DNA of 64,000 nucleotides from an uncultured Erythrobacter sp. Its GTDB lineage: Bacteria > Pseudomonadota > Alphaproteobacteria > Sphingomonadales > Sphingomonadaceae. How positions within the stretch are numbered: position 1 is the first letter of the stretch; the number at the start of each line of letters is the position of its first letter. The notes below the pieces were generated by a model, which saw only the letters and a program-made list of their open reading frames with translations, was not told the DNA's origin and did no database searches. The position numbers and the translations under genes were made by a program. This document shows, piece after piece, positions 16,296 through 26,912 of the stretch. The stretch covers positions 186,001-250,000 of the forward strand of contig CANLVN010000001.1 in NCBI GenBank assembly GCA_947494705.1. Direction: 5' to 3'.

Positions 16296-17681
16296 ATGGA
16301 CGACGATGATTTCGACAAGACGCCCCGCACTCGCGAGGATCGTGCTCGCGAAAAGGCCGTGCCTTCCGGTCGCATGGCGCGCTTCGGCACATTCGGGCGG
16401 CTGGTTGGCGGTGTTGCGGGGGGTATGGCCGCCGAGGGTGCGCGAAGGCTGAGCAGCGGGGAGCGGATTTCGACCCGCGATCTCGTCCTGACGCCGGGCA
16501 ATGTCCGGCGCATGACCGACAAGCTCTCGCATCTGCGCGGCGCGGCAATGAAGATGGGGCAGATGATCAGCCTCGATGCGGGCGATTACCTGCCGCCGGA
16601 ATTGGGCGAGATCCTCGCCCGACTGCGCGATCAGGCGAATTTCATGCCGACCAAGCAACTCGACCGCGTGCTGAAGCGAGAATGGGGGCAGGATTGGCGC
16701 CGCCAGTTCAAGTGGTTCAACCCCCGCCCAATTGCCGCCGCGAGCATTGGTCAGGTCCACAAGGCCATGACCCGCGATGGCCAGGAACTGGCGATCAAGG
16801 TCCAGTATCCCGGCGTCGCCAAGAGCATCGATTCCGATGTGGACAATGTCATGACCTTGCTCAGGATCGCCGGTTTCGCGCCGCCCGAACTGGAGATCGA
16901 CAAGCTGCTGGCCGCCGCAAAAAAGCAACTTCACGAGGAGGCCGATTACACTCGCGAAGGTGAACAGATGGCGCTCTATCGCGAGCGACTGGCCGGCGTC
17001 GAGGGTTTCGTGGTCCCTACGCTGCACGAAGATCTGACCCGCGGATCGATCCTTGCGATGAGTTTCGAAGACGGCGTTAGCATTGAGGAACTTGCCAACG
17101 AGCCGCCCGAGCGGCGCGACATGGTGTTCGGACGGCTACTGCGCCTTGTGGCGCGCGAATTGTTCGATTTCGGGGTCATGCAGACTGACCCGAACTTCGC
17201 CAATTTCCGCTATCGCCGCGACACCGGAGACATAGTGCTGCTCGACTTCGGCGCATGCCGTCCCGTCGATCCTGGCGTAGCCAACGGATATCGAGACATG
17301 CTGATTGCCGGACTTCAAGGCAATCGCGAAGAGGTCCTGAAGGCCACGATCGATGCGGGCTTCATGATGCCGATCGTAGCCGAGAAACACCCTGATCGGG
17401 TCAACCGTATGATCGACATCGTGATCAACGAAATGCGGGAGGACGCGCCCTTCGACTTCGGCGACCGCGCTTTCATTCCAGAACTGCGCGGCGAAGGCAT
17501 GGAGATCGCTCAGGACAAGGACACATGGGCCTTCCCGCCCATCGAAACCCTGTTCGTGCAGCGAAAGGTGAGTGGCATCGCCCTGCTTGGCGCGCGGCTG
17601 AAGGCACAGGTCAACGTCCGCCGCATCACCGAGGAAGTGCTGGCCGAAACCGAGCGCTTCCCGGTGGGCGACGCCGCCTAG
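16296..17681 (+). CDS. ABC1/UbiB (AarF/ADCK)-family atypical kinase
   Basis: A 461-aa member of the UbiB protein-kinase-like family, linked to isoprenoid lipid and ubiquinone homeostasis. It has the family-defining KxGQ motif in AAMKMGQMISL, an ASIGQVHKA loop replacing the usual glycine-rich loop, the lysine in AIKVQYPG, the catalytic-loop-like QTDPNFANF and the metal motif LLDFGA. No C-terminal membrane helices are evident, so it resembles the ADCK3-like soluble type rather than E. coli UbiB. The TAG stop shares a CTAG with the stop of the convergent DUF885 gene. Confidence 0.9.
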   Translation: MDDDDFDKTPRTREDRAREKAVPSGRMARFGTFGRLVGGVAGGMAAEGARRLSSGERISTRDLVLTPGNVRRMTDKLSHLRGAAMKMGQMISLDAGDYLPPELGEILARLRDQANFMPTKQLDRVLKREWGQDWRRQFKWFNPRPIAAASIGQVHKAMTRDGQELAIKVQYPGVAKSIDSDVDNVMTLLRIAGFAPPELEIDKLLAAAKKQLHEEADYTREGEQMALYRERLAGVEGFVVPTLHEDLTRGSILAMSFEDGVSIEELANEPPERRDMVFGRLLRLVARELFDFGVMQTDPNFANFRYRRDTGDIVLLDFGACRPVDPGVANGYRDMLIAGLQGNREEVLKATIDAGFMMPIVAEKHPDRVNRMIDIVINEMREDAPFDFGDRAFIPELRGEGMEIAQDKDTWAFPPIETLFVQRKVSGIALLGARLKAQVNVRRITEEVLAETERFPVGDAA

Positions 17682-19462
17682 TCCTCTCCCGCCAGTTCAT
17701 TGGCAATCCAGCGGTCGACATGCGCGTCTAGCACCGAAAGCGGAATGGATCCGTTTTCCAGCACCGTGTCATGAAACGCCCGCAGGTCGAACTCGGCCCC
17801 GAGCGCCTCCTCGGCCCGCTCACGTAGCTCGCGGATTTTGAGTTCGCCAATCTTGTAGGCCAGCGCCTGACCTGGCCATGTCATGTAGCGATTGACCTCG
17901 GCATCGATATTGCTCGCCGACAGCGCGGTGTTCTCGGTCATGAAGTCGACCGCCTGCTGCTTCGACCAGCCCTTGGAATGCAGACCTGTGTCGACCACGA
18001 GACGGGTTGCTCGCCACATTTCATAGGACAGTCGCCCCATCTGCTTGGCGGGCGTGTCGTATAGGCCCATCTCGATCCCAAGCCGCTCCGAATACAGGCC
18101 CCAGCCCTCCACAAATGCAGTGAAGAACGTGCCATTGGCGCGCAGGGGATGGATGTCGAGTTCCTGCTGGATCGCGATCTGCAGGTGATGACCCGGCACC
18201 GCCTCGTGCACCCCAAGCGCGGGCAGTTCCCATAGCGGGCGCTGATCGAGTTCGGTCGTGTTGATGCGATAGATACCGGCAGAGCCGGTCTCCAGCGAGC
18301 CGGGCTCGTAATAGGCCGTGGTGTTGCCCGGTGCCTGCGCGGCGGGGATCGGCGAAACCGTATAGGGGTTGCGCGGCAGGCGGCCGAAAAGCTGCGGCAG
18401 GAAGCCGTCGATTTCCTTCGCCAGCGCGGCGGCGTAGCGAACATATTCGTCCGCATCGGTCATGTAATATTGCGGATCGGTGCGCAGGTGCTCGATGAAC
18501 GCTTCGCGCGTGTCGAACCCGGCCTGCGCGGCGACATCCTCCATCTCGGAACGGATGCGGGCCACTTCGCTCAGGCCCAGATTGTGGACCTCGTCGGGCG
18601 TCATATCGGTCGTGGTAAAGCTGGCAACGCGGTAGGCGTAATAGTCCTCACCCCCCGGCGTTGCGAGCACGCCCGGTGTGCCTGACAGGCAGTTTGGGGC
18701 ATACTCCTCGGTGTAGAATTCGAGAAAATCTGCATAGGCCGGAATGACGGTATCGGAAATCGCCGCACGGGCTCGGCCTTTCAGATCTTCCCATTGCTCA
18801 TCAGTAAGCGCGTTCGGTTTATCGCCCGCAAAGGGCTGCCAGAACGGCGTCTGTGTGGGGTCCTCGACAACCTGCTGTGCGATCCTGGCATCGAAGCCCT
18901 CCATCGGCTCACAAGGCTGCGTAAGACCACGCGCAACCGCCTCACGACTGCGTGCAATGCCCTGCTCATTGACCGCGCCATATGCTTCGAGCCGCCCGAC
19001 ATAGCTTTCGTAATCGGCGAGTGTGAAGAACGGCGAACGGTTCGGCAGCGAGGCGAAGCCGGTGAACCAGCCGCCCCGATTGGTGAACAGAACGTAGCGC
19101 GAATGATCGTGCTCTGCCGCAGCGACGGTGTCCTCCAGACTCGACATCAACACTTGGTAATCGACCTTCAGATCGGTCGGCAGAGCATCGAAGTCGATCG
19201 CCTCGAGGCGCGCGATATACGCCCGCGCCTGTTCAACCTGACGATCATATTCGGCCAGCGAGAGATCGCCCAGCTGACCATCTCCGCGCCGATCTCCGAC
19301 GCTGGTCGCAAGGGTCGGTGCACTGTCGAGGTAAGACTGCCATACATCTTCGCGCAGTTCCTCATAATCCTCAACCGGCCCTGCCATTACGGGGGCAGTT
19401 GCAAGAGGCGAAACCGCCAACATCAATCCTAGAATAGCCTGCCGCATAACTTTTTGCCCCAT
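17678..19462 (-). CDS. DUF885-family secreted hydrolase
   Basis: A protein of about 594 aa with an N-terminal signal peptide (hydrophobic run LGLMLAVSPLATAPVMA, cleavage after about residue 27) and the family motif GVHEAVPGHHLQIAI, whose HExxxGH-like residues suggest a metallohydrolase or peptidase active site. It should act in the periplasm. The start is set at ATG 19462; ATG 19447 is an equal alternative and shortens the signal peptide by five residues. It diverges from the phosphatase gene, 51 bases apart, and its stop overlaps that of the ABC1 kinase gene. Confidence 0.85.
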   Translation of the reverse strand: MGQKVMRQAILGLMLAVSPLATAPVMAGPVEDYEELREDVWQSYLDSAPTLATSVGDRRGDGQLGDLSLAEYDRQVEQARAYIARLEAIDFDALPTDLKVDYQVLMSSLEDTVAAAEHDHSRYVLFTNRGGWFTGFASLPNRSPFFTLADYESYVGRLEAYGAVNEQGIARSREAVARGLTQPCEPMEGFDARIAQQVVEDPTQTPFWQPFAGDKPNALTDEQWEDLKGRARAAISDTVIPAYADFLEFYTEEYAPNCLSGTPGVLATPGGEDYYAYRVASFTTTDMTPDEVHNLGLSEVARIRSEMEDVAAQAGFDTREAFIEHLRTDPQYYMTDADEYVRYAAALAKEIDGFLPQLFGRLPRNPYTVSPIPAAQAPGNTTAYYEPGSLETGSAGIYRINTTELDQRPLWELPALGVHEAVPGHHLQIAIQQELDIHPLRANGTFFTAFVEGWGLYSERLGIEMGLYDTPAKQMGRLSYEMWRATRLVVDTGLHSKGWSKQQAVDFMTENTALSASNIDAEVNRYMTWPGQALAYKIGELKIRELRERAEEALGAEFDLRAFHDTVLENGSIPLSVLDAHVDRWIANELAGED

Positions 19463-19513
19463 ATTTAGGATGTTGTATTGCATTGTCGGAATATTTGACA
19501 CTATGGAGTCCAC

Positions 19514-19990
19514 ATGGGGGAAAACCAAGTCAAAGCGTCTGTGCTGTTCGTGTGCCTTGGCAATATCTGCCGCTCTCCGATGGCCGAGGGGGCGATGCGC
19601 GCCGCGGCGGAAAAAGCGGGACTCGACATCCATGTAGATTCGGTCGGTACCGCCGGTTACCACATCGGCGATCCCCCGGACCCGCGCGCCATCGCCACGG
19701 CGCAAAAGCATGGCGTAGACATTTCCCAGCTTCGCGGGCGTCAGCTGTCTGACGCGGATTTCAGAACCTTCACCCATATCGTCGCCCTCGATAAAGGGAA
19801 TATGGCCGGGATCAAGGCGCGCGCGCCTCGTCAAGGCGATTTCAAGCTGTCGATGTTGCTCGACGTGCTCGAAGGACAACAGGGCGAGCCGGTTCCCGAT
19901 CCCTACTACGGTGACGCACGGGACTTCGAAGAGGTTTGGCAAATGATCGACCAGGCGGTCGCGGCTTTGATCGAAGAATTGCGCGACTAG
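19514..19990 (+). CDS. Low-molecular-weight protein-tyrosine phosphatase
   Basis: A 158-aa cytoplasmic phosphatase. The P-loop VCLGNICRSPMAE holds the C(X)5R nucleophile and arginine, and the DPYYGD segment near residue 128 supplies the general-acid Asp. Length and order are normal for the family, which acts on phosphotyrosine and sometimes on arsenate. TGGAG precedes the ATG. The stop codon is embedded in CTAG shared with the convergent recG stop. Confidence 0.92.
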   Translation: MGENQVKASVLFVCLGNICRSPMAEGAMRAAAEKAGLDIHVDSVGTAGYHIGDPPDPRAIATAQKHGVDISQLRGRQLSDADFRTFTHIVALDKGNMAGIKARAPRQGDFKLSMLLDVLEGQQGEPVPDPYYGDARDFEEVWQMIDQAVAALIEELRD

Positions 19991-22062
19991 CCGCCGCGCA
20001 GCAGTTGCACGCCCCAATCGCGCTCGAACAGATAGAGCAGCACCCTTGCCGCTTCACCGCGCGCGCTGGTCAGGCCGCCATCGCGATCGATCAGCAAACG
20101 AGCATCGGCATGGGCGGCTGGCAACAACTTTTGCACCTGCTCCAGATCCGCGATCATGAAAGCCGCGTCGCCCGATTGCCGCGTTCCCAACAACTCGCCG
20201 CCACCGCGCAGTTCTAGGTCCTTCTCGGCCAGATAGAACCCGTCCTGCGAGTCCTTAATATAGGTCAGGCGTTTCTTGCCATTTTCGGAAAGCTCATCGC
20301 TGCGCAAAAGGACGCAGCGGCTCTTTTGCGATCCCCGCCCCACCCTGCCACGCAGCTGATGTAGCTGCGCCAGGCCGAAGCGCTCGGCCTGCTCGATCAC
20401 CATGAGCGTGGCGGTGGGCACGTCGACGCCGACTTCGATGACGGTGGTCGCGATCAACAGGCGAGCTTCGCCGCTGGCAAACCGCTCCATGTTCGCGTCC
20501 TTGATTTCGGGCGCGAGCTGGCCGTGGACCATAACAACGCTGTCGCCGAACCGCTCGGCCAGCGCCGCATATCGCGCCTCGGCTGCGGCGATGTCGGCCT
20601 GCTCGAATGAGCCATTGGCCTCACGCACCATCGGACAGACCCAGTAGGCCTGCTGACCTGTCGCTAGGTGCCTCTCCACCCCGGCGACCATTTCGTCCAT
20701 GCGCGCCTGTGGGAAGACAAGCGTCTCGATCGCCTGCCTGCCGGGTGGCAACTCATCGAGGCGACTGACATCCATTTCGCCATATTGCGCGAGTGTCAGG
20801 CTGCGCGGGATCGGGGTCGCGGTCATGGCAAGCGTGTGGGGCGCGCGCCTCCCCTTCCCAGCAAGCGCGAGTCTTTGCTGCACGCCGAAGCGATGCTGTT
20901 CGTCGACCACGACAAGGCCAAGGTCCTTGTAGGTCACGCTGTCCTGAAAGATTGCGTGTGTACCAACGAGGATATCGATTTCCCCGTTCAAGAGGCCCAT
21001 GAGTAGACCCTCACGCTCGCGCCCCTTGGCTCGACCGGTTAGCAGCGCAACTTCGGCTCCGGTGGGCGCGGCCATCTTGCGAAGGGTCTCGTAATGCTGG
21101 CGCGCGAGAATCTCGGTCGGAGCGAGCAATGCCGCCTGTTTGCCGGCTTCGACCGCGATCAGCATCGCGGCAAGCGCGACAACGGTCTTGCCGGCCCCAA
21201 CATCGCCCTGAAGCAGGCGCAGCATCGGCGCTTCCTGTTGGAGGTCGCCTTCTATCTCGGAGATCGAGCGTTTCTGCGCGCCGGTCATCTCGAACGGCAA
21301 GGCCAGTTTGGCGCGCAAACGCCCGTCGCCCTTTAGAGCCTGCCCCTTGCGCCGCCGCCCATCCGCACGCACCAGCAACAACGCAAGGCTGTTTGCCAGC
21401 AACTCGTCATATGCCAGACGATCGCGTGCCTTCTCGTGTGCGTCCTTGTGCGCAAGGTGCAGCGCGTCGTGCCATGTGGGCCATCCTTCGCGCTCGAACT
21501 GGCCCGGCTCGATCCATTCGGGCAGCTCGGGCAGGCGCTTGAGCGATTGCGCAACAAGCCCGGCGACCTTGGGCTGCGTGAGACCTTCCGACAACGGGTA
21601 GACCGGCTCGTTCATGCGTGCCAGATGCGCGGCGCTATCCACCTCGACGTGGTCGGGATGGACGATCTGCAGCATGTCGCCATATCGGTCGAGCCGCCCG
21701 GCAACCCAGCGCTTCTCTCCGACCGGCAGCTGCTTCTTGGCGGTATAGGAGGCACGCCCGAAATAGGTCAGCGCGCAGATATTGCCGATCTCGTCCCGGG
21801 CAAGCACCCGGTACGGCCCGCGTCCCGGATTGTAGGGCGCACGGTGCTCGGTCGGGGTCAGCGCAACGATCACCTGTTCGCCTTCGGCACCATCGTCGAG
21901 ATTTGCGATTGCCCGGCGCGAAACAAAGCGCTCGGGCAGGTGGTAAGCGATATCTTTCACCCGCTCGAGGCCGAGCTTGCCCAGTGGCTTGGCCAGTTTC
22001 GGCCCGACACCATCGAGTGTCTTTGCTTCGGCAAAAAGGGGATTGAGAATATCGGGCCGCAT
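19987..22062 (-). CDS. recG: ATP-dependent DNA helicase RecG
   Basis: Branch-migrating helicase that regresses stalled replication forks and processes Holliday junctions. The 691-aa protein has the N-terminal wedge/OB region (VGPKLAKPLGKLGL; FGRASYTAKKQLPVG), Walker A GDVGAGKTVVA, DEQHRFGVQQR (DEQH box), TATPIPRSL (motif III), and the C-terminal TTVIEVGVDVP and QLRGRVGRG motifs. The start is ATG 22062 (MRPDILNP); the open frame beyond is not coding. It diverges from sdhE by 56 bases. Confidence 0.96.
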   Translation of the reverse strand: MRPDILNPLFAEAKTLDGVGPKLAKPLGKLGLERVKDIAYHLPERFVSRRAIANLDDGAEGEQVIVALTPTEHRAPYNPGRGPYRVLARDEIGNICALTYFGRASYTAKKQLPVGEKRWVAGRLDRYGDMLQIVHPDHVEVDSAAHLARMNEPVYPLSEGLTQPKVAGLVAQSLKRLPELPEWIEPGQFEREGWPTWHDALHLAHKDAHEKARDRLAYDELLANSLALLLVRADGRRRKGQALKGDGRLRAKLALPFEMTGAQKRSISEIEGDLQQEAPMLRLLQGDVGAGKTVVALAAMLIAVEAGKQAALLAPTEILARQHYETLRKMAAPTGAEVALLTGRAKGREREGLLMGLLNGEIDILVGTHAIFQDSVTYKDLGLVVVDEQHRFGVQQRLALAGKGRRAPHTLAMTATPIPRSLTLAQYGEMDVSRLDELPPGRQAIETLVFPQARMDEMVAGVERHLATGQQAYWVCPMVREANGSFEQADIAAAEARYAALAERFGDSVVMVHGQLAPEIKDANMERFASGEARLLIATTVIEVGVDVPTATLMVIEQAERFGLAQLHQLRGRVGRGSQKSRCVLLRSDELSENGKKRLTYIKDSQDGFYLAEKDLELRGGGELLGTRQSGDAAFMIADLEQVQKLLPAAHADARLLIDRDGGLTSARGEAARVLLYLFERDWGVQLLRGG

Positions 22063-22118
22063 CGTGCGTCCCCATATACCCGCTTGAAGCGCGCGCGCGA
22101 GTGCCTTACCTGCGACAC

Positions 22119-22397
22119 ATGACCGATATGCCCACCTTCGAACAACGCCTTGCCCGCGCGAAATTCCGCGCCTGGCATCGCGGCACACGTGAGGCGGACT
22201 ACATGATCGGCGGTTTCTTCGATCGCTACCATGCTACCTGGGGCGAAACGGAAATGGACTGGTTTGAGGATCTGCTGGCCGAAGACGATGTCGATATCAT
22301 GGCATGGGGTCTCAAGACGCAGTCCGTGCCAGCGCGTTTTCAGGGCGAGATGATCGAAAAGATGCAGGCGCTCGACTACGTCGACATCCCAAGCTAG
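22119..22397 (+). CDS. sdhE: Succinate dehydrogenase assembly factor SdhE
   Basis: SdhE inserts or stabilises the covalent FAD of succinate dehydrogenase subunit A. The 92-aa protein contains the RGTREADYMIGGFFD segment, which carries the conserved RGxxE motif, and the DWFEDLLAEDDVDIMAW region. The start is ATG 22119 (MTDMPTFEQ). It lies between recG (divergent) and mfd (same strand, 54 bases on), the same position as in other sphingomonads as far as I recall. Confidence 0.9.
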   Translation: MTDMPTFEQRLARAKFRAWHRGTREADYMIGGFFDRYHATWGETEMDWFEDLLAEDDVDIMAWGLKTQSVPARFQGEMIEKMQALDYVDIPS

Positions 22398-22451
22398 GGC
22401 CGCTGACCTTTAGCGGGAACCACCGCGCCGCTTCGGACCTTTGATTTAGAC

Positions 22452-25400
22452 ATGCCAGACCTCTCCCGGATCCTCTCCGCGGACGCGCCGCTGACGCTGT
22501 CGTCGCTCCCACGCGGCGCGCAGCCGCTTGTCATGAGCGACCTTGCGCGCGCCGCCAAGCAGCGAGCTGTCTTCATCGCTCCTGACGATGCCGCGATGCG
22601 CAGCGTCGCCGAGGCCGCACGCTATTTTGCGCCGGAAGTCGAGGTGCTGGAATTCCCCGCGTGGGACTGTCTGCCATACGACCGCGCCTCACCCGCACTT
22701 TCGGTCAGTGCCGCGCGGCTCTCTGCACTTTTCCGGCTCCAGCGCCCATCCTCTGGGTCGCAACTTCTCGTCACAACGACAAATGCGGTCCTCCAACGTG
22801 TGCTCACACCGTTCCGCATCCGGGAGAGCGTACGTGAGTTCAAGCCGGGCACCACGATCGGTCATGACAGCCTCGCCGCGCTTCTCACACGGCAAGGATA
22901 TACCCGCAACGACACCGTGGTCGATCACGGTGAGTTTGCAGTCCGCGGGTCCATCGTCGACATCTTTCCCTCTTCGCTCGATCAGGGGCTGAGGCTCGAT
23001 TTCTTCGGCGACGAGCTTGAGAGCCTGCGGCTGTTCGACACCTCGACCCAGCGTTCGACCGGGCGACTGGACTCGCACCTTCTGCTCCCAGCATCAGAGG
23101 CGCTGATCGATGACGATACGATCAAGCGGTTCCGATCGCGCTACCGTGAGAAATTTGGCGCTTCAGCGACGCAGGACCCGCTCTATGAAGCGGTGAGCGA
23201 TGGACGACGCCTGGCCGGCATGGAGCATTGGCTTCCGCTGTTCGAGGAAAAGCTCGCTACGCTTTTCGATCATCTGGACGATAAGGATGTCGTGGTGATC
23301 GACCAAGCCGCACTCGGCGCCGCCGAAGAACGTTTCGGCGACATCGAGGACTACGCCAGGCAGCGCGCCAAGGTGGCGAGCGACAAAACCGGCTCCTATC
23401 GCCCGCTGGCAAAAGACGCGCTGTATCTCGACAATGATGAGTTTCAATCAATCCTGAACTCCGCACCGGCCCACCGCGCCAGCGTTTTCGCCGCGCCGGA
23501 GGCCGACAAGGTACTCGATTTCGGATTCAAGGCGGCCCGCGATTTCGCTCCGGAGCGAGCGCGGGGCGACAATGTCTATGAAGCGGCTGCCAAACATTTC
23601 GCCGACATTGCGAAATCGGGCCGCAAACCGCTTCTCGCTGCTTACTCCACCGGCAGCCGATCGCGCATCGCCTCGATCCTCGAAGAAGCCGGAGCACCGA
23701 CCGTGCTTGCCGACAGCTGGCAAGAGGCGCAGGGCCTTGCTGCGAAAGGCAAGACCGCCGCGATGGTCCTGCCGCTCGACACCGGTTTCTCCAATGATAG
23801 CCTCGAAATCCTTACCGAGCAGGATGTTCTCGGCGACCGGCTCGTGCGCCGCAAGAAGAAGCGCAAGGATTCCGACGCCTTCCTCGCCGAATTGCAAGCG
23901 CTGGCGAAGGGTGATCTCGTCGTCCATGTCGAACACGGGATCGGCAAGTATCTCGGCCTCGAACCGGTCTCGGTGGGCAAGAGCCGACACGATTGCGTCG
24001 CGCTCGAATACAAGGGCGGCGACAAGCTGTTCATCCCGGTCGAAAACCTCGAAGTGCTGTCGCGCTATGGCTCGTCCGAAGAAACCGTCCCGCTCGACCG
24101 GCTAGGCGGGGAAGCATGGCAGAAACGCCGCGCCAAGCTCAAGGAGCGCATCACCGCGATCGCGGGCGAATTGATGAAGGTCGCCGCCGAACGCGCACTG
24201 AAGAAAGCGCCGGTTTTCGAAGCAGACGACGCCAGCTTCAACCAGTTTGTCGACCGCTTTCCATGGGAGGAAACCGACGATCAGGAAGCCGCCATTGCCG
24301 ATGTGTTGCGCGACCTGGAAAGCGGAAAGCCGATGGACCGCCTCGTGTGCGGCGACGTTGGCTTCGGCAAGACCGAAGTGGCTTTGCGAGCAGCATTCGT
24401 CGCTGCGATGAACGGACAGCAGGTGGCGGTGGTGGCGCCAACCACCCTGCTCGCACGCCAGCATTTCCAGAACTTCTCCGAACGCTTCGACGGATTCCCG
24501 TTGAAGATCGGGCGGCTGTCACGCCTTGTCTCTTCGAAGGAACTCGCAGAAACCCGCGAAGGCCTTGCCAAGGGCGATATCGACATCGTCGTCGGGACTC
24601 ACGCAATCTTGTCCAAGTCGACCGAGTTCAAGAATCTCGGCCTTGTCATCGTTGACGAGGAGCAGCGTTTCGGCGTGACCCACAAGGAAAAGCTGAAGCA
24701 GCTGCGCGCCGACGTCCACATGCTGACGCTGACCGCAACGCCGATCCCGCGCACGCTGCAAATGGCGATGACCGGCCTGCGCGAGCTTTCGACCATCCAG
24801 ACCCCACCCGTCGACCGACTCGCGGTGCGCACCTATGTGATGGAGTGGGACGACATGGTGATGCGCGAGGCTCTGCTGCGAGAACACCATCGCGGCGGGC
24901 AAAGCTTCATCGTCGTGCCCCGTATTTCAGACATGGCGACGGTCGAGGAATGGCTCGCCGAGAACGTGCCCGAAGTGAAGGTCATCAGCGCACACGGTCA
25001 GATGGGCGCCGCCGAGATCGAGGAGCGCATGAGCGCGTTCTATGAGGGCAAATACGAAGTGCTGCTCTCGACGACAATCGTCGAAAGCGGCCTCGACCTG
25101 CCTAGCGCGAACACGATCATCATCCACCGCGCCGACCGCTTCGGCCTCGCCCAGCTCTACCAGCTTCGCGGTCGCGTGGGCCGTGCGAAATTGCGCGCTT
25201 ATGCCTATCTAACCTACGAGAAGGGCGTTCAGCTTTCCGAAGTCGCCGAAAAACGCCTCAAGGTTCTGGGCGACCTCGATTCGCTCGGCGCGGGCTTCCA
25301 GTTGGCGAGCCACGACCTCGACATTCGCGGTGCAGGCAACCTGTTGGGCGACGAACAATCGGGGCACATTCGCGAGGTCGGCTTCGAACTCTATCAGTCG

Positions 25401-25946
25401 ATGCTCGAAGACGCGATCATGGCGGCGAAGGCCGGTGAGATGGGGCTGGAAAAGGCACAGGATGCGTTCAGTCCGCAGATCACCGTCGATGCGCCGATCA
25501 TGATCCCCGAAGATTATGTTCCCGACCTTGCTGTTCGGATGGCGCTGTATCGTCGTCTGAACCAGGCTCAGGACAAGGCCGAGATCGAAGGTCTGGCCGC
25601 CGAAATGATCGACCGCTTCGGCGACCTGCCGCAGCCGACCAAGAACCTCGTGCGCCTGATCGAGATCAAGCATCAGGCCATTACAGCGAATATCGCCAAG
25701 ATCGATGTCGGCGCGCGTGGCACTTTGGTGACTTTCCACAAGGACGACTTCCCCGACGGTCCGGGCCTGATCGCCTATGTCGATCGGTTGAACCGGAACG
25801 CTCCGGAAACCGCCAAGCTGCGCCCCGATATGAAACTTGTAATCAGCCGGGCCTGGGGTAATCCGGAAAGCCGTCTCAACGGACTGTTCCAACTGACCAA
25901 GGGGCTGAGTGGTATTGTTCGGAAGGCAAGGAAGAAGGCGGCTTGA
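22452..25946 (+). CDS. mfd: Transcription-repair coupling factor Mfd
   Basis: Displaces RNA polymerase stalled at DNA lesions and recruits UvrA. The 1164-aa protein contains the UvrB-homology N-terminus ([15 protein letters not shown]), the polymerase-interaction domain starting near [19 protein letters not shown], RecG-like helicase motifs ([57 protein letters not shown]) and the C-terminal autoinhibitory domain. ATG 22452 gives a full-length protein with MPDLSRIL. Confidence 0.97.
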   Translation: MPDLSRILSADAPLTLSSLPRGAQPLVMSDLARAAKQRAVFIAPDDAAMRSVAEAARYFAPEVEVLEFPAWDCLPYDRASPALSVSAARLSALFRLQRPSSGSQLLVTTTNAVLQRVLTPFRIRESVREFKPGTTIGHDSLAALLTRQGYTRNDTVVDHGEFAVRGSIVDIFPSSLDQGLRLDFFGDELESLRLFDTSTQRSTGRLDSHLLLPASEALIDDDTIKRFRSRYREKFGASATQDPLYEAVSDGRRLAGMEHWLPLFEEKLATLFDHLDDKDVVVIDQAALGAAEERFGDIEDYARQRAKVASDKTGSYRPLAKDALYLDNDEFQSILNSAPAHRASVFAAPEADKVLDFGFKAARDFAPERARGDNVYEAAAKHFADIAKSGRKPLLAAYSTGSRSRIASILEEAGAPTVLADSWQEAQGLAAKGKTAAMVLPLDTGFSNDSLEILTEQDVLGDRLVRRKKKRKDSDAFLAELQALAKGDLVVHVEHGIGKYLGLEPVSVGKSRHDCVALEYKGGDKLFIPVENLEVLSRYGSSEETVPLDRLGGEAWQKRRAKLKERITAIAGELMKVAAERALKKAPVFEADDASFNQFVDRFPWEETDDQEAAIADVLRDLESGKPMDRLVCGDVGFGKTEVALRAAFVAAMNGQQVAVVAPTTLLARQHFQNFSERFDGFPLKIGRLSRLVSSKELAETREGLAKGDIDIVVGTHAILSKSTEFKNLGLVIVDEEQRFGVTHKEKLKQLRADVHMLTLTATPIPRTLQMAMTGLRELSTIQTPPVDRLAVRTYVMEWDDMVMREALLREHHRGGQSFIVVPRISDMATVEEWLAENVPEVKVISAHGQMGAAEIEERMSAFYEGKYEVLLSTTIVESGLDLPSANTIIIHRADRFGLAQLYQLRGRVGRAKLRAYAYLTYEKGVQLSEVAEKRLKVLGDLDSLGAGFQLASHDLDIRGAGNLLGDEQSGHIREVGFELYQSMLEDAIMAAKAGEMGLEKAQDAFSPQITVDAPIMIPEDYVPDLAVRMALYRRLNQAQDKAEIEGLAAEMIDRFGDLPQPTKNLVRLIEIKHQAITANIAKIDVGARGTLVTFHKDDFPDGPGLIAYVDRLNRNAPETAKLRPDMKLVISRAWGNPESRLNGLFQLTKGLSGIVRKARKKAA

Positions 25947-25998
25947 CCCGGAGCACCGGTGGCAACACTAATCCTCCGCGAACTTTATGGAGGAAGAC

Positions 25999-26910
25999 AT
26001 GCCGAAATTGCGATCGACCCTGACGCTTTGCACCATGCTGGCGATTGCCAGTCCTGGTCAGGCGCAGGACGAAGAAGCACCGCCCCCGGCCTTTCCCGAA
26101 ACCGAAATCTTCCTGTTCGACTACGATTCGGCGGCCGAAGAGGATGCCCTGTCCGGCGGCGCCAATGTCACTGACCGGCCCGGCTACGACAACCAGCCCC
26201 ATTTCACCAAAGACAGCGCCACCTTCCTCTATTCGCGCGACGACGGGACGCAGACCGACATCTGGGAATACGACATTGCTTCTGGCGAACACGCGCGGAT
26301 CACGCAGACGCCGGAATCGGAGTTTTCTCCCACACCCTCACCCGATAACCGTACCATTTCGATGGTGTTCGAGCGCAACACCTCGATCTGGGAGCTGGAC
26401 CGCAGCAATCCGGACGCACCGCGCTGGTCGCTTGAAAGCGCCGGGGTCGCGGAACCTGTCGGCTACTTTGCGCGCAATCATACGACCGGCGCTATCTTCT
26501 ATTGGTCGCGCTACGGTTTCAGCGTCGCTCTGACTCATGCCGACGAACCGGCCTATCATTTCATCGCCGGTCACGCAGTCCCGGCGACACCGCACCTCAT
26601 ACCGGGGACCGACGAGTTCAGCTTCGTTCACCGCCAGACCAACGAACAGGTCTGGATCAAGGCATTCGATCCCGAGACCAAGGCGATCCGACCGCTGACG
26701 CCAATTGTCGGAGCCAACACCAACTACACCTGGACCCCCGATGGCGCGATCCTGCAGATCGAGGGCGATGTCGTTCACAGATGGCGCGAGGGCAGCGACG
26801 GGTGGGAGGCAATTGCGGACCTTTCCGATCACGGAATCACCTCGGCAAACCGCATTGCCGTGAGCCCGGACGGCAATCGGATCGCCATTGTCGGCCAGTC
26901 CTCCGAATAG
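25999..26910 (+). CDS. Secreted beta-propeller (TolB/PD40-like) protein
   Basis: A 303-aa protein with a signal peptide (hydrophobic run TLCTMLAIASPGQA) and repeating segments such as NQPHFTKDSATFLYSRDDGTQTDIWEYDIASGE and SEFSPTPSPDNRTISMVF that resemble WD40-like PD40 blades of TolB. It probably folds as a partial propeller in the periplasm. The start is ATG 25999: GGAGGAAG lies just before it, whereas the earlier in-frame ATG at 25987 overlaps this ribosome site. It ends two bases before the stop of the convergent EAL gene. The partner or ligand is unknown. Confidence 0.8.
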   Translation: MPKLRSTLTLCTMLAIASPGQAQDEEAPPPAFPETEIFLFDYDSAAEEDALSGGANVTDRPGYDNQPHFTKDSATFLYSRDDGTQTDIWEYDIASGEHARITQTPESEFSPTPSPDNRTISMVFERNTSIWELDRSNPDAPRWSLESAGVAEPVGYFARNHTTGAIFYWSRYGFSVALTHADEPAYHFIAGHAVPATPHLIPGTDEFSFVHRQTNEQVWIKAFDPETKAIRPLTPIVGANTNYTWTPDGAILQIEGDVVHRWREGSDGWEAIADLSDHGITSANRIAVSPDGNRIAIVGQSSE

Positions 26911-26912
26911 TC